NCBI GenBank assembly: GCA_008508345.1
Contig: QNGE01000935.1
Coordinates: 88,704-152,703 of the forward strand
Length of the DNA stretch: 64,000 nt
Direction of reading: 5' to 3'
Source of the DNA: Paragonimus westermani
Taxonomy: Eukaryota > Platyhelminthes > Trematoda > Plagiorchiida > Troglotrematidae
This document shows positions 10,941 through 25,200 of the stretch, piece after piece; position 1 is the first letter of the stretch; the number at the start of each line of letters is the position of its first letter. Below the pieces are notes generated by a model. The model saw nothing but the letters and a program-made list of their open reading frames with translations. It was not told where the DNA came from and did not search any database. The translations under genes and the position numbers were made by a program.

Positions 10941-13900
10941 GTGAGTAATTCGGGATTTTCTAACCAGCAACTCGTTGGCAGCTCTTCATTCCTTTGCTGC
11001 CCACTGCAGTAACTGTCAGATAGTATTTTTGATAGAATTTCTCTAACTCAATGACAGTGATCACATGTGACTGCAATGGCGTTTGATATAGTTAACGGAT
11101 ATTCTGCTATATTTATGCGATTTTAAACAGCAGTCCACTGTCATTTTGCTTGCCACATAACAACTTTGGAAACAACTTGTCTCGGGGTGCTCAACAGCAG
11201 AGGGTGCTATAGGAGGAACTATTTTGGTTGATGTGAGAAAATATGTCACTGTGCAGCGTGCTGACGCACTCATTAACTCAGTGTACACGTCTTTTGCTGT
11301 ACCAGAGCAACACCCGTAGCGAAGATGTTTCTAATTGTATGTAAACCACGAGGTCCAAGCGTTGGATTTTCTTCATCACTGCCCGTGTACTCGTTTTGTA
11401 GATCCCCAGAAATGGTTTTCATCTTCGCTGAGATCTTGTTCTGTTTCAATAATACAGTACTCAGGGATATTCTTCTTACTCAAAAGTGGTAATTACCTGT
11501 TTGTTTTCTCTCATACTGGAGAAAGACAAAAATGAGACTTGGTTCTAAGACTTGCTCCTGTACCGTCTTTCTCGTTCTCAACTATATCAAAAGCTGTTCC
11601 CTACTTATCTTCCACATAATCTAGCTTACGAATTCAGAGTGTAGCCCACTGGCAACACTTGGTGTGTAGGATGATCTCGGTGCCGTTTGTTTGTTGTGTA
11701 CCTGTTGATCAACAACGTCAGGCCGTGTGAAATGTGGTCTGCATTTTATCACGGTTCCTATGTGTACTTTATTGACTGAGGGCTCTAGCTGCAAGCCGAG
11801 GTCAGTGATGTTCCGTTTGTTGTTATGGCCTTTTTTAGTTACCGCAATACACACTTCTGAATAACATAATGAACGTTCGGGTTAAGTATTTATGTTCTTC
11901 CGGATAAGCTTTTTAGGTTTCAAAACAAAACTACAAAATTCACAAAACCGTCTACGGTGTAATTCGGCTGAAACGTTCTCTTCTTATCATCGCCATGTGT
12001 CCCATTCTACTTTTTACTTATCCTGTTCATTGTTTTTTTGTAAATTTTAATGCTTTATGCTATTAAGTTGGTCCTCGATCTGTCTTCAGATTTGTGTATA
12101 ACACCAATACAACATTTCTGCTTTTTAATACCGCACTGAGCATATGGTTCGCTTTTAATATACGCTTGTTTTATGGTCGTTCATTAGACTGGGTTAAACC
12201 TGTCACAGTAAATCATGTACTCGTTCACTAATAGGTCAATAAAAGAATCTCGTTCTTTTAAATAATAGGATTCGGCTAAATGTAACTTATAGTTTGTAGA
12301 GGTCTTACGTCAATGCTTCCATTATTTCCATTCACCTGGTAGTCTGAGATAGCATACACAATGTTCCATAATGTTGACGTATTCACTTTCACTAATCGAC
12401 TGGTTTTGGTTTTGGTTTGGCAAAATGACTGGCGACTGAGAATTAGCTTCTGTATTCCTCCGTAATTGTAGCATGTCTGATCCATTAGAATTGGCATCAC
12501 TGTGAGCAGCAAAAAATCACGTGCGAAAAACTTCGCGATTTCGTTAAACTTGATACATGTTGCTTTCATTTGCTACCGGTGACACCACTTTGTCGAAAAC
12601 GGACGCTCATTTTGAATTAACCAACTTGATGTGAACCCTGCTGCTACTGTTCATATCTACCGTCCGTTCAGTGGTCATTTGTTCACTAACGTAAAATGCC
12701 CTGTTGGAAATCGAGTGAGAAGGTTATGAGAGGTGCTCATCAAACTGCCCACATTAGAAGATAGCGTCCTTCAAATGTTCAGTGGGCATAGCTGCTTAGA
12801 AATCTGTTTAAAAAAAACAGTACACATGATGGAAACTCGCTCATGCCGACTCGATGGGACTTGTGCACGTACGTCAGGTGATATCCCTTTATCCTGGTTG
12901 CAGTAATCGCCGTCGAAAGCTGAAACACACACGAAGAATGTGTTAAGGCTAGGGGAACTATGTAACTGTAAAGCACATTTTTCAGAACGAAGAAAAAGTC
13001 GAGTTATGTTCTTTCTTGTGCATCTATGAGTTGTCCTGGTCGTCGATGACAAGTTAACGAGGCTATCCGAAAACATAGCTCACTTATTTGCAACTTGTCG
13101 CAGGGACTTCGCAGATGTGTTGTGCTCTTGGAAAGATGACCACGCCTGCCTGAACCGGCTCTTGGATCAGTAGACATTGGAGGTTGTGTCCAGTCACGGT
13201 ATTCAGCGTGGTCCTTCTTTGGAAACATGGGGTTTTGTTGTGACGGCAAAAAACGCTTGGCTTGCGAGGTTGTTTATTGCATGAACTCCCGTACAGGTTA
13301 AAACAGGATCGTGAGTGCGTACACTCATTTGCACGGGTGACGTACATTCACACACATTGGGTAGCAGTACTTTATCGTTCGTCCTGATGGCACGTCTCCC
13401 GCTGTGCGTACACACTATTCTAATGGTCACTTTTGGCCCATCGTCTTCCCGGCGTTGAGACTTTCCCTTCAGTTCCCGAATGTGCACAATATACTACTCA
13501 CAAACGAGGCTGCCTGTTATACAACAAAAGTATTGAAACGCGGTAAAACCACCTTTCCCACGCTCTTTTCAAAGGTGCTCTTGAGGGGTCTTCCGAACTG
13601 ATCACATTCACTGCTTTCGGGACACCGAAGAGGTGTCCCATGAGTGATCTTTATTAGCTATCAGTCTTCTTTTAAAAATGTACTGGAATATTATATGAAC
13701 ACCGCAGAGGTATTGTTGCTGTCCCTGTTGCATCCGTGGCACTCATTGGCCTCATCGTACGGTGTTTTTTAAATAACAGAGAATTGACTGTGAAAAGGTC
13801 AAGCGAACTTCTAGGTATCATATTTTCACTCCATGTCAGCAGACGTTAACGCACTCGCGCTTCTATCAGTCAGCCATCTTGATGGCTTAGGACTCAAAGA

Positions 13901-16900
13901 CAGTTTTTTACACGGTCGCCCGCTATATTGTCTAAAGCCGCTTTCTAAAGGGGTCTTGAAATATGTCAATCTTTTGTACTCTGTGGATTCTTGCTCCCAT
14001 TACAGAGACACTTATCTCGATCACTTTCTACCTCGGGTGACGTTCGACAAAAACGTCTAGCTTCTCCTTTTTAACTAAGTCGTAGTTGATTTTCTGGAAG
14101 GAGACGGTTGAAGGTTCTAAAATGTAACATGCAGGCCAGCCGACTCTACTCTGGATGCCCGTGAATTCGCGGACCAACCTTCGGGCAACGTGGACGCACC
14201 AGGGGACAGCGCTCTTCCGAAGTAGGGGTTCGAGCAACAGTTCTGAAAAGAGAAACAATANTTCATCCTGGCAGGGTCGTCAAAAAAGTAAAAGCTTTCT
14301 CAGATAGTAAGCTGACCGATATTGAATCTAGGGACAACTTTGTTTCTGTGTTGGCAACATGCAAAGCATACTGAACTGTTCAAATGATCCGAGCTAGTTG
14401 GCATGTTATGCACTTGGCGCCTTCAGACCGTGAAGTGCTGTTACGGAATTGGGTTCACCGTAAACCAATGTTTGTTGTTACGAACTGTTGATCGTCTCAC
14501 TCAACTGAGTGGTGTACTCCCCTCGGCCTGTGCTATCGCTGACGACGTGCCCATGAGGATAGCGTAAGCAAGCAATGCATTCGTTAAGCTGCGTCGTTTT
14601 TGGCCTAGTGGGATGTCCGAATGGCGAATAAGGAGAGTATATACAATATATTTGTATGTTCGGTGTTACCTTACGGATCAGGGACCTGTTCTGTTCGTGT
14701 AGAAGAAGCACTCGGAGTTTGACTACTGTTGTGCGTCAACTTACATGTACCAAGTGAGCTAACTGCGTGCGATGTTAGGAAACCTGTAAAGTTGTTACCA
14801 GTTACTGAGGTGATGAAACCAAAGTTTGCGCTCTCTTGGCCGTGTATTCCGTATTCCAGGTGAAGCGTCTTCTGCATCGTTCGTTGCGATTGACCGGTGT
14901 TAGAACCGTCTGACGCTAACGTTGCCAATAGTTTCGGGACCTTCTCATGGAGCAAGGCTTATGGATGCCGTCTTGTAGCCCGAGGAATGCGTGACTCACC
15001 ACATTGTTAGCAAGAAACGCTCTGAAACGTGCTCGTATTTTGCAGCTAAAGGCAAATGTGGACTGTGAAATTCCATTGTTTTATATTTTCATTCAACTGT
15101 TTTTCTCGAACCCTTGTTTTCAGTGAAACAATAACCCTTATTTTCCCGCCGTCCCAGTGGCATTTGTATTTAGAGATTCTCCATCCGTTCTGTGGGCTAC
15201 CGTAAGGATATGACCGTGATAACGATTATGTAGCTGAAGGCCAATGTGTGTGGTTTGCTTACACAGTAATGCAGGTGCTTTCCCCAACTGTGAGTGTCGT
15301 GTGCTGCAATGGTTCTGTCTCTGTGACGTGTACACTGCGTAAATGTAGCACTGTTCTACTCCACTCGGTGGGGTTATGGAGTAGTAAGTACGAACTAGCG
15401 ACAGTCCCAGAAAACACAACACACCTTATTAGAATAGAAGAAAAAGACACTTTGTTCGGAAGTCTGTATTAGGAATTCGGTACTGCATCACTGATAACTG
15501 ACGACTGGGCGAACACGGGGCGCAAGTAAGTCAACATGGTTTTTTTAAATCCGTTTTCATACCTCATTGGTTTTGTCCCTTATAAACATCTCTTATCGGC
15601 CGTCTCGCTACCAGTACATTATCATCGTTACAAGATGTTCTTGGTTGCTGATTTGCCTCGTAAGTCCAAACGACTCAGCAGAGACTGCTGAAAGTTGATC
15701 TGTTTCGAGCAATTTTTTTCTATTCTGTTCTTTCGTCCTCCTTTTGATGTACCATAGCCACAAGGTATCCTGGTGAGTATGTTCATAGCTTACCATTATT
15801 TGTGATTAACTGCTTTAAAGTGTGCGCGATCTCTCACAATCGAGTTTTCTATGACCGTAAACCGACTTAGTTGGTTTATTTTCCTGTCTCCGTTTTTGCT
15901 AACGAGTGCCTCGCTCACTGCTCCTACCTTGAATTAGTTGTTGATGAAACCCGCATAGTCCGTTTTATGAAATCGGTGGTTTGAATGACGTGCTCCGAAT
16001 GCCAGTCTCATGACGTCACATATGGTAAAGACAAAATTATGCCCTTCATAGTCTATTTTGATATTATTATTCGAAAGTATTCCCATGGTCAATGCGGTTG
16101 TCCGCATTTTACTATTTGTATGTCATTGGACCCCAGCATACTGCCTTTGGCTTTACTATCGCTTGACAGTTACTGTTGCACAGTGTTATTGAGTTACCAG
16201 TTTATTAGATATCATCATGTTGTCCAGGCCTATCCGGAAGGAGTGGAAATAACAGGGGCTGAATCCTATGGCTTTGTGAATGATAGATGGCCCCGTCACA
16301 ACTGACCCAGCCGAAGCTGTTGATGTCAGCTGCGTGCCGGTTGTTGCTTGACTGTTTCCGTCCTTTGTTATTTTTATCTGTAGCGTCGTGCCCATGCTGT
16401 TGCTTTTTGTTGTTCTACGCCTTTTTATTCGGTGTCCTTACAGCGGTCACGTTAGCAAGGAACGATGAAGATCATTCTATCCGTGACACAAACCTTTAGT
16501 GGAATGTGATCAGAATCAGTTATCCTCCTCTCATAGCACCTACTCTTCAAGGGCAACCGACTTTTGTGTTCCTTAGGATGAAGCACTGTGTGTATACCTG
16601 AAGTGCTTTAAAAAAGATAAGGATCAACGCATTTTTTGACGAATTAATACTGTCTGTTTCCACAATACTGTGTTCACGGTACTTGCCCTACTGGTAGCTC
16701 CCGGTGCCCTGTATATGCTCATTATGCCTTTTTAACGAACAACCTCTATTCACTTACAAGCAACCTCATGGTCAGCTTGGTTTTCACGATTTAGCCTTTT
16801 CGATTGCATACTGTTTTATTGAGCCGCTAACAGCTGAAATATCTTTCATTTTGTTTGACCAGGTTTGCATTTACGATACGGACAAATTTCAGCTGGTTAC

Positions 16901-19900
16901 TTCGTTCCGACCTGCATCTTCCGCTAATGCTGCTGTGAAATCCATCGAATTCTCTCGACGTGGCGAGTAGGTTCTCACATAACTAGCATACCAAAACCTT
17001 CTCATTATGTTAGTGTCCGGAGCTTTAAGTAAATCACCTACCGTTGTTGTTGCATACCTTTATGTTTATTGCACTTTGTATGGTCCATCGTACTGTCTCA
17101 CTTGTTGGTGATAGTCTACTTCTGGAGGTCGAGTCTTTTTTGTGTCAGCTAAGCTTCCCGTATGCTGACCACCACTAACACAGATTCGTGATTGAGTGTG
17201 TAATTATTATTATTCGGTCATACCTATTCTAAGTTTACAGGATAGTGCATGGTCGCTTCACACTCACGTTGACCAGTATACAAACTTCTCTCCAGGTGGA
17301 AATAGCCATTACTCACGAACTCCAAGAAGGGTAAAATCCGAATCTAATGTTTCGTGCATCGATGGGTCAACGGAATAACTGAAAGCGGAAGTTGCGGTCA
17401 GACGTGATTGTTGTGATTAGTGGTGGCAGTGCAATCCCCAAATTTCAGTTAACAAGTAGTGTTGATCATCCTTTGCCCGTAAACACCCAGGATGTGTTGT
17501 TTGGAACTTTGGCTTATACCGAAACCTCCTGACAAACAGAATCACATCGTTAAATGATTTTTTCGTCATCAAAAAGTTACACTGGCGTTCATTTTTGCAT
17601 GGAAATTTGAACTCATCAGCTGAGTTGCTACTGAACCTCATCTTTTTCCATAGAGTAGGTGGTGCGCAAATTCCTATATATTCCTCATGTTGGTTAGCCA
17701 ACGAAATCCCCCTTTCATTTTGTAGGTGGCATGCAAACCATGCTGTATAAATCCTGCTGGTCTGTACAGGATGCTCTTTGCATTTTCAGACTACACAAGC
17801 ATGTTCCAAGATTGTATTGTCTCAAAAATTACCGTCGTTATTAAAGGTAGTCACTGTTTGTTACTCAACCAAGTCATCTTTCAGACCGGGACCATCTCGC
17901 TAGTTTGCTGCATTGTTGAGGCGATATCTGCGTGAACAGTAGTCATTGCACATCACGTCCTCCATTGGTGGCCTGTAGAAAAACATTCGTTTGTCATCTA
18001 ACTGTGATCCGTCCTGCTCTACGTATCAGATATTTAGGCATTTCATGTTATCAATTACCTTGGAAGTTAGCCCTCAATAAGTTGACTGATGGAGTCAGCA
18101 ATACGGTGGCTCACGCTTCGAGAATATTCGGACTAATTTAACTAGTGAAGATCCACAATGTTTAGCGACTTAATCGGGTGTTCCGTGTGATCGGCAGATC
18201 GTTGACTACATCTTGGATTATGCACAAAAACTACTAAGGGTTAAAAACAAGCAATGATGCGGTCAAATGCGATGAAGACCCTTACTCCCTTTCGAGTTAC
18301 GTTGGCAGGTGTCACCTCGTGACCACATCATTTGCCGTTTCCAAGCCTTACCTGACAACCGTTTTTTTCTGTCGGTGGCATATTTATGCCCAAAGACTTG
18401 CCAATTTATACACATAAGTTTCTCTCTCCCTCACTTTTATTGTTGTGCTTACTAACAACATGGTTGGGACTGGTAACCTTACCTTACTTAGATTCGTCCA
18501 AATGAGCACATGATTTGTTAATTTATTGAACGGGTGAATGTTGTCTCGCAGGGCTGAATCTAGTGTATGTAACCCATATAGAACGACTCTTATCCTCTTA
18601 ACGTTCACGGCGACATATTGGCTGCTTCTGGTTAATAGGAAATGCTTTACCGACTACCCTCTTTCGGATTAAATTCTAGGCCTATTAAATATCGATGATT
18701 TAGGAGCCACCCATTTTTCACTCTGATATTTTTATGGTGCTTTTCTTTCGGGTAGGTGCTTTTTACTCAACTGTGCCGATCGTATCATCCGAGTGTTCAG
18801 TTGTGACGAAGTCTTGCAGGCCGACGGTGCCGAACTGGAACCTAACAAAAAGCTCAAAGATTTGGTCACATTGTGAGCTCCGTTCTTTTCATTGTGATGA
18901 TTGTTTTTTGATCGTACCACAACTGGATGATTCAGGCTTTAAAAAATTTTGATTTTGCTTTTATTTTCTTTCAGCTCGTTATTGAAGACCATATCGTTTT
19001 AAACCCTCTCCCACTCATTGTTGTCGAGTTCCAAGTATGAAGGCTTAGTATTTTACAGTTTGCCCAACTAGCAATTCATCAGAAGTCAACACTATCGCTT
19101 AACTGTCACACAGCCATGAAGAAAAGAAGGACAAAAACAAACCTAACTTCCAAAAATAACCACGTTTATGCTCAAACACTTAACATCAAGGTGCTTACGG
19201 TTTACCAGCAAATAATCGGACAACAAATGGAAGTAAGGTATAATCGACAAGATAGTTTTTTTACTGCCTCCACTACCGCGCATCGCTACATGCACCCACT
19301 TCGTGGACAACTCGACTAAACGATTGCAACAATTGCGCCACTAAGCCCAATTAGTCGCCTTCTCGCCTAACGTCTCCAACCTGAGAAGCGAACCCGATCT
19401 GTAGTGACCAACCGCTTTATGAACGATTTCATTTCTCTACACCAGGCCATCATCTGTCTACCTTGCGATTTGCGCCAATCGGCTGCAACTCCAGCTAAGG
19501 GACTTGCGTAACTCTAACCGTCACATACTCTCTTTCTAACTTATCCCTTTGCTTAATTGTTGATGCCACACGATGCGTGCATTCGAGTGCACACATCGAT
19601 GGCTAAACACCTAAAGGAGATTCACGTTTTCTGCCCTAAGCGGCTAAGTTTTGGAAACAAATTGATGCAGCCCGTACAGTCGCCTTATATACGCTACTCT
19701 TAATCTTCAGGGAGATACCTCTATCCCCAATAGTGTTTTTGTTGGGAAACGCAAGGGCGAGTTTCTGATGCATTCCGTTTTTTGTGTTATAAATGCTTGG
19801 AGTTTTCATCATCGATACCAATGCACTATGGAAATTCACAAATGGGAAGACTCCATTTCTGCTAACCCATGAGCTTCACCAATGCTCATTCAGGTCCGTT

Positions 19901-22159
19901 ATGATGAGATGCCGTCAAAATGAGTCTTTCCAGATGTATGATGTGTTCTTGTGGCCCTCATCAGTGCTACGAGATCAATGTGTGCAGTTAACCGGCGGAT
20001 CAGAAACGAGTGCTAGCTTGAAGGTAGACAATGCCTAGTTGATTACTGATCAAACTGATGTGCTCGTCAGCTCTCTAGGCTGAGGTTACAGATTCTACTT
20101 CCACTTCCAACATCTGTCGTGAAGTGAATCGACCGCTGGGCATAGATATGAGAATGAATGTGAATAGTCGGTTTCACCATCGATTTGTGCCCAAAGTTCA
20201 CTGGCCGTTGTGAATTGTGACTATTAGTGGACGGTTTTAGCGCTTCAGATGATAAGGAGTACCGCGGGTCTGCATATTCGATCACCTCCACGTGTGGGTC
20301 CATTAGATCATGTTCGTTATCCACATCGAATAGTGATTTGCGTACTGCCTCTAATCGCTTAACGTCCCCTTAGGTTCCGGGATATCGATTTATTTCTCTG
20401 ACCACTACTGATCATCGCCTCAGACATGTTAAGCCAATCTTGTTTTGGTGAATAATTCATCGGTGGTTGTGGCTATTGCCGGTTTAACCGTGTGTATGAG
20501 TATTTTCTTGTGAACTTCGCAAGCTATTTATTTCCCCTAGTAACCCCCGAAGACATAAGTTTGCTCTTTTTTATCCTCCACAGGAGCCATTGGCGGAAAT
20601 GCTGCTTCTCCGGCGATGGTGAGTACATTTGTGCTGGGTCAATGAAACAGCATTCGATCTACATATGGGAGCGAAGCAGTGGGACTTTGGTGAAGATATT
20701 ACACGGTCAAAAGGGGGAAACTTTATTGGACGTAGTTTGGCACCCTTTACGACCCATCATTGTTTCAATCTCCAACTCAGTAACTAAAGAACAGGTCTCC
20801 ATCTGGGCTCAGACACAAGTGGTAAGCTCGGTGCAATTTTTCTTCGTTTGGTTCCTCCGTCCAGTTGTACTCAGCTGGCAGTCTCAGTTTGTCTCATTCG
20901 GGCTATTTGATTCCGAACCCGCTGCAGAAGTCTGCCAAGTATTTCTGATCCTTGCAGACTCTCTATCGTGAGATTTCACGGTGAGACATACGTGTTGCAT
21001 GCTGTTGTAAGTGTCGTTTCGTAGACACAGCATATTCCATTGCCAATAAGTCAGACCACTTATTTCAAGTGAGTATGTTAAGCTCGATCTTTTCGAATTT
21101 ACGCCCTGAAGGATCACGGAAACTTGATGTGCTGATTTTCATTTTCATATTTGGAGTGTCTTTTAAGCCTATTTACTTTAACACTCATTATTGGCATTCG
21201 TGTCTACGACTCGGATCTGAATCTGGATTAAGTTCTTGAAAGAGTTCATCTTTCGGCTCATTTCCATTCTGTTCCTATCTGCAGCAAAACTGGTCTGCAT
21301 TCGCCCCTGATTTCAAGGAGCTGGATGAGAACGTGGAATATGAGGAACGCGAGTCTGAGTTCGATGTGGAGGATGAAGATAAAGACGTTGAAGAGAGCAA
21401 AGGTAAGTTGAATAGCGCTCACATTTGATCGCAGCCTTTGTATTCGGATACTCTCTTGCCAGCCTGTTTCGAAAAGAAGCACTGTACTTCAGTTTCACTC
21501 TTGTTACTTTATCAGCCAAATGTGCTCCCACTTCACCATCACTCGGGTAACATTATGTAACATGAAAAAAGCTCTGATGATGATGTACACATAGAATGTG
21601 CATATATTATGGTTAATAATGTTTAAACCGAACAATTTGGCTACTGTTTTCGTATATTTTACGTTGTAATTACCCTGATGATCAAATAGAAAACAAGCCT
21701 TGTTCACTACATTGTTTTCCCCATGGCATTAAGCCTAGTTTAGGCGCGACAGCTATTAAGAAACACCTAAATGAAATGGAGCTATCTTTCGGAGAAAATA
21801 AGGGCCACTGTGATAACATCATCGACTTCCGTTCTGCATCGTCTCTTACAGTGTGTCCAATCACATGTGGGAGTAGTATTTTTGATTTTATCCAAGGAAC
21901 CCGAAGCATCCAATCAGGTCAACTCCTGGCCACTAGCCCACTTTACACACTAATCACCTGTTTGCCAATTCCAGGCTAACTGTCTGAGTGGAATCACCTG
22001 GCGTGGCACCTGACGTGGTGGCACTATACAGGTACACACTTTCAGCCTTTAGCCTCACTGAGGGCACCATCGTTTGAGATGCCGTTGTTTCTGACAGCGT
22101 CATCATCGTGATAATCATGGTTTTGACAGCAATCTACGAAATATCCGATTAACGAATGA

Positions 22160-22200
<41 letters not shown>

Positions 22201-25200
22201 ACAAACCAACCAACAATGGAGATATATCAAGAAAAAGATTCAAAAACTTCAAGGGTACAAGCTAGCCACTGACTGCGGCACCGTGTCGTGTCCAAGAGCA
22301 TTTTCAACCGAATGTGGGGATGATCCTGAACCCCCAACCTAATGTGTCCAACTGAGTGATCGAGGCAAGGTTTTCATAGCTTGCGATCGTGCCTTCACTC
22401 GTCAGCCTTCTGGTTCCTTTCACTCATCATCAGCTGCGCTGAATAATGCCCGGCGCTCCAAAGATTTCGTCCACGTATGAAGTACATGACTCAACCAGCT
22501 TAGACCGCATTTTCCCGCTGGTTATTAACTGCCATCCTGCAGATTTCTCACAGTCATACCGACGGACTATCGCTTTGTCTATGCAGTCAGCTCGTTTGAT
22601 ACAGATGAGTTGACGCGCAACAGTAGTCAAACTCCGAGTGCTTCTTCTACACGAACAGAACAGGTCCCTGATCCGTAAGGTAACACCGAACATACAAATA
22701 TATTGTATATACTCTCCTTAGTCGCCATTCGGACATCCCACTAGGCCAAAAACGACGCAGCTTAACGAATGCATTGCTTGCTTACGCTATCCTCATGGGC
22801 ACGTCGTCAGCGATAGCAGAGGCTGAGGGGAGTACACCACTCAGCTGAGTAAGAGGATCAACAATTTGCAACAAAGACTATTGAACCAGAGTCAAATACA
22901 TGAATGTTATAGTTCTGGTTCGTCTCGCGTTCCAGGACTGTCACAACTCAGTGTTGGTAGCCGAATGCGCTAGGTGATGTAGTGGTTAGTTGAGCTCAAT
23001 GACGTGATTGTTTCTGTTGTTTAACTGAGTTGTCTGTGAAATCCCATACTGCGTCGGTCGTCTCTGCTACATACAGCAGAGTGGATACGTGAGAACGTGT
23101 TACTATTTACCCCTCCCTCACTATCCTATCAAAATTAGCTCTCAGGCTCCTCCCAAACCCCATCTACGGCAATTAATCTGTATGCCTCACAACCGACATA
23201 GCTAATCATAGTAACACTGTGTCGGTAATCCCCATCTCATACCATTCAGCCTCGGACCTCCCTCGTCCCTTGCTCTGACCTAGAATGCAAAATTGGTATA
23301 GGTACGATTCGAATAGGCCCATGAGTTCATTAGAAGTTGAAGGTGTTTTGGCGAACAGTCTGTTTTTGGTCATTCATCCTCGGGCCAATTACATAACATT
23401 TTATACCATTGTGGTTATCAGGCGAGAAAAAAATCGTGAGAAATTGTTCACATAACTACGTCGAACGGTTGTGAATTGGAGGACAACCAGCTATATGAAC
23501 TGCCAGGAGGAATGTCCCGTCTGGCTTGCAGCAACTCCAGGGATACCTCGGAGATCCAATGTTCGTTCAACCCACGAACCATCGTTCCGCATGCCACTGT
23601 ACCTGCTTCATGAACGGCCTGTGAGGTATGGGTCCAGCAACTATTACGGTCTTCGGAGGGGGAAACACCGAGGTTGCTTTCTAAGCTGGTTTTGTACGTA
23701 GGCTCTACCGCCAGCATACCCTGTTTCTCAACTGCCAGTCGATGCTACCAGTGGGGTCGTTGTCCAGCCAAATTAACGGCAACGTAACAACACATGGTCA
23801 GAATCCAAGTATATGCTCCAATAAGAACGACAGTCCTGAATGCAGCTCCGCCACCCATACCTAACAGCTATGTGGTCTACCTGAGACCAGACCTGATCCG
23901 GAGAAGGAGAGTGCCAATTATGACAATGATGCGCACAATGCTTATGCTCAGCGCACAGCTGCAACAATCGCCCGCCCTCAGCTGATTGGTGTGAAGTTAC
24001 CCTAAACCAGCCACCTAAACAAGACTCGACCTCACCAAGGCGGCCGATCTGGGCGTCCATATTTCCGGCCAAAACAACTACATTACAATCATGTGTCGAC
24101 CGAAGAAGGGTGGCGAGATCCGAGTAAAAGGCTTCCCTGATACCGACATCACTGCAGTCAGTCAGTCTACAGTCGGGCGTAATGGCCATTCTTCCTTCCA
24201 GTCGTCAATCCAGGGGAGTCAGATTTCGTACCCTGGCCACCGCACAAGCGATCGCAGTTCGATTCCACAGTCCACAGTTTTGCGCTCAGTAGGAGTTTCC
24301 TCAAACCCTGCGTTTACCATGGCCCCCCGTTACCCACTTGACAACTCCGGAGGTCAATTTTGTCACCGAATTGTCCTCCAGTTTACAACCGTTTGACGTA
24401 GTGATGTGAATAATTGCTCTTGATTTTTTCTCGCTTGACAACCATGATGGTATAAAATGTTATGTAATTGGCTCGAGGATGAACGACCGAAAACAGACTG
24501 TTCGCCAAAACACGTTTGACTTCTAACGTGGGTACCTTCAAAGTTCGCATTCTTAACTGGGTGAGTCGACAGGCCGTTCCCGCAGGAACGTTAGACCCGC
24601 TAGACATGTTGATTTCTGTTGCATTTTGGAGACTAGAATCCAGGCCAGTAGTCAACACATGGAACTAACAGCACCCGCATTGTCTAGCCGATACTGGTTA
24701 TGCACTTCCGGTGACTCCACAGCCACCGCTATCGGTCAGTCTGGAGTGGATATAGTCCTCAACACGACGGCCACATCCTCACTGTTAGACTGGATTCCCG
24801 TTGACAGTCGACTCTGTGCTGTCCGCCGGGCGGATTCAATTAAGATCAGCTCTAGGCGCAAAACTCCCAAAAATCGTTTTATTGTGTCTGCTTACGCTCC
24901 GACTGACTGCAGTAATTTCGGTATCAGGGAAGCCTTTTACTCGGATCTCGCCACCCTTCTTCGGTCGACACATGATTGTAATGTAGTTGTTTTGGCCGGA
25001 AATATGAACGCTCAGATCGGCCGCCTTGGTGAGGTCGAGTCTTGTTTAGGTGGCTGGTTTAGGGTAACTTCACACCAATCAGCTGAGGGCGGGCGATTGT
25101 TGCAGCTGTGCGCTGAGCATAAGCATTGTGCGCATCATTGTCATAATTGGCACTCTCGTTCTCCGGATCAGGTCTGGTCTCAGGTAGACCACATAGCTGT

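Noticed and set aside
13003..13487. Cluster of minus-strand frames in the first RBBP5 intron
   Set aside because: Three overlapping frames, none with motifs or splice support.
22042..22230. Frame with Tyr-Ile repeats
   Set aside because: Translation of the (TA)n microsatellite.
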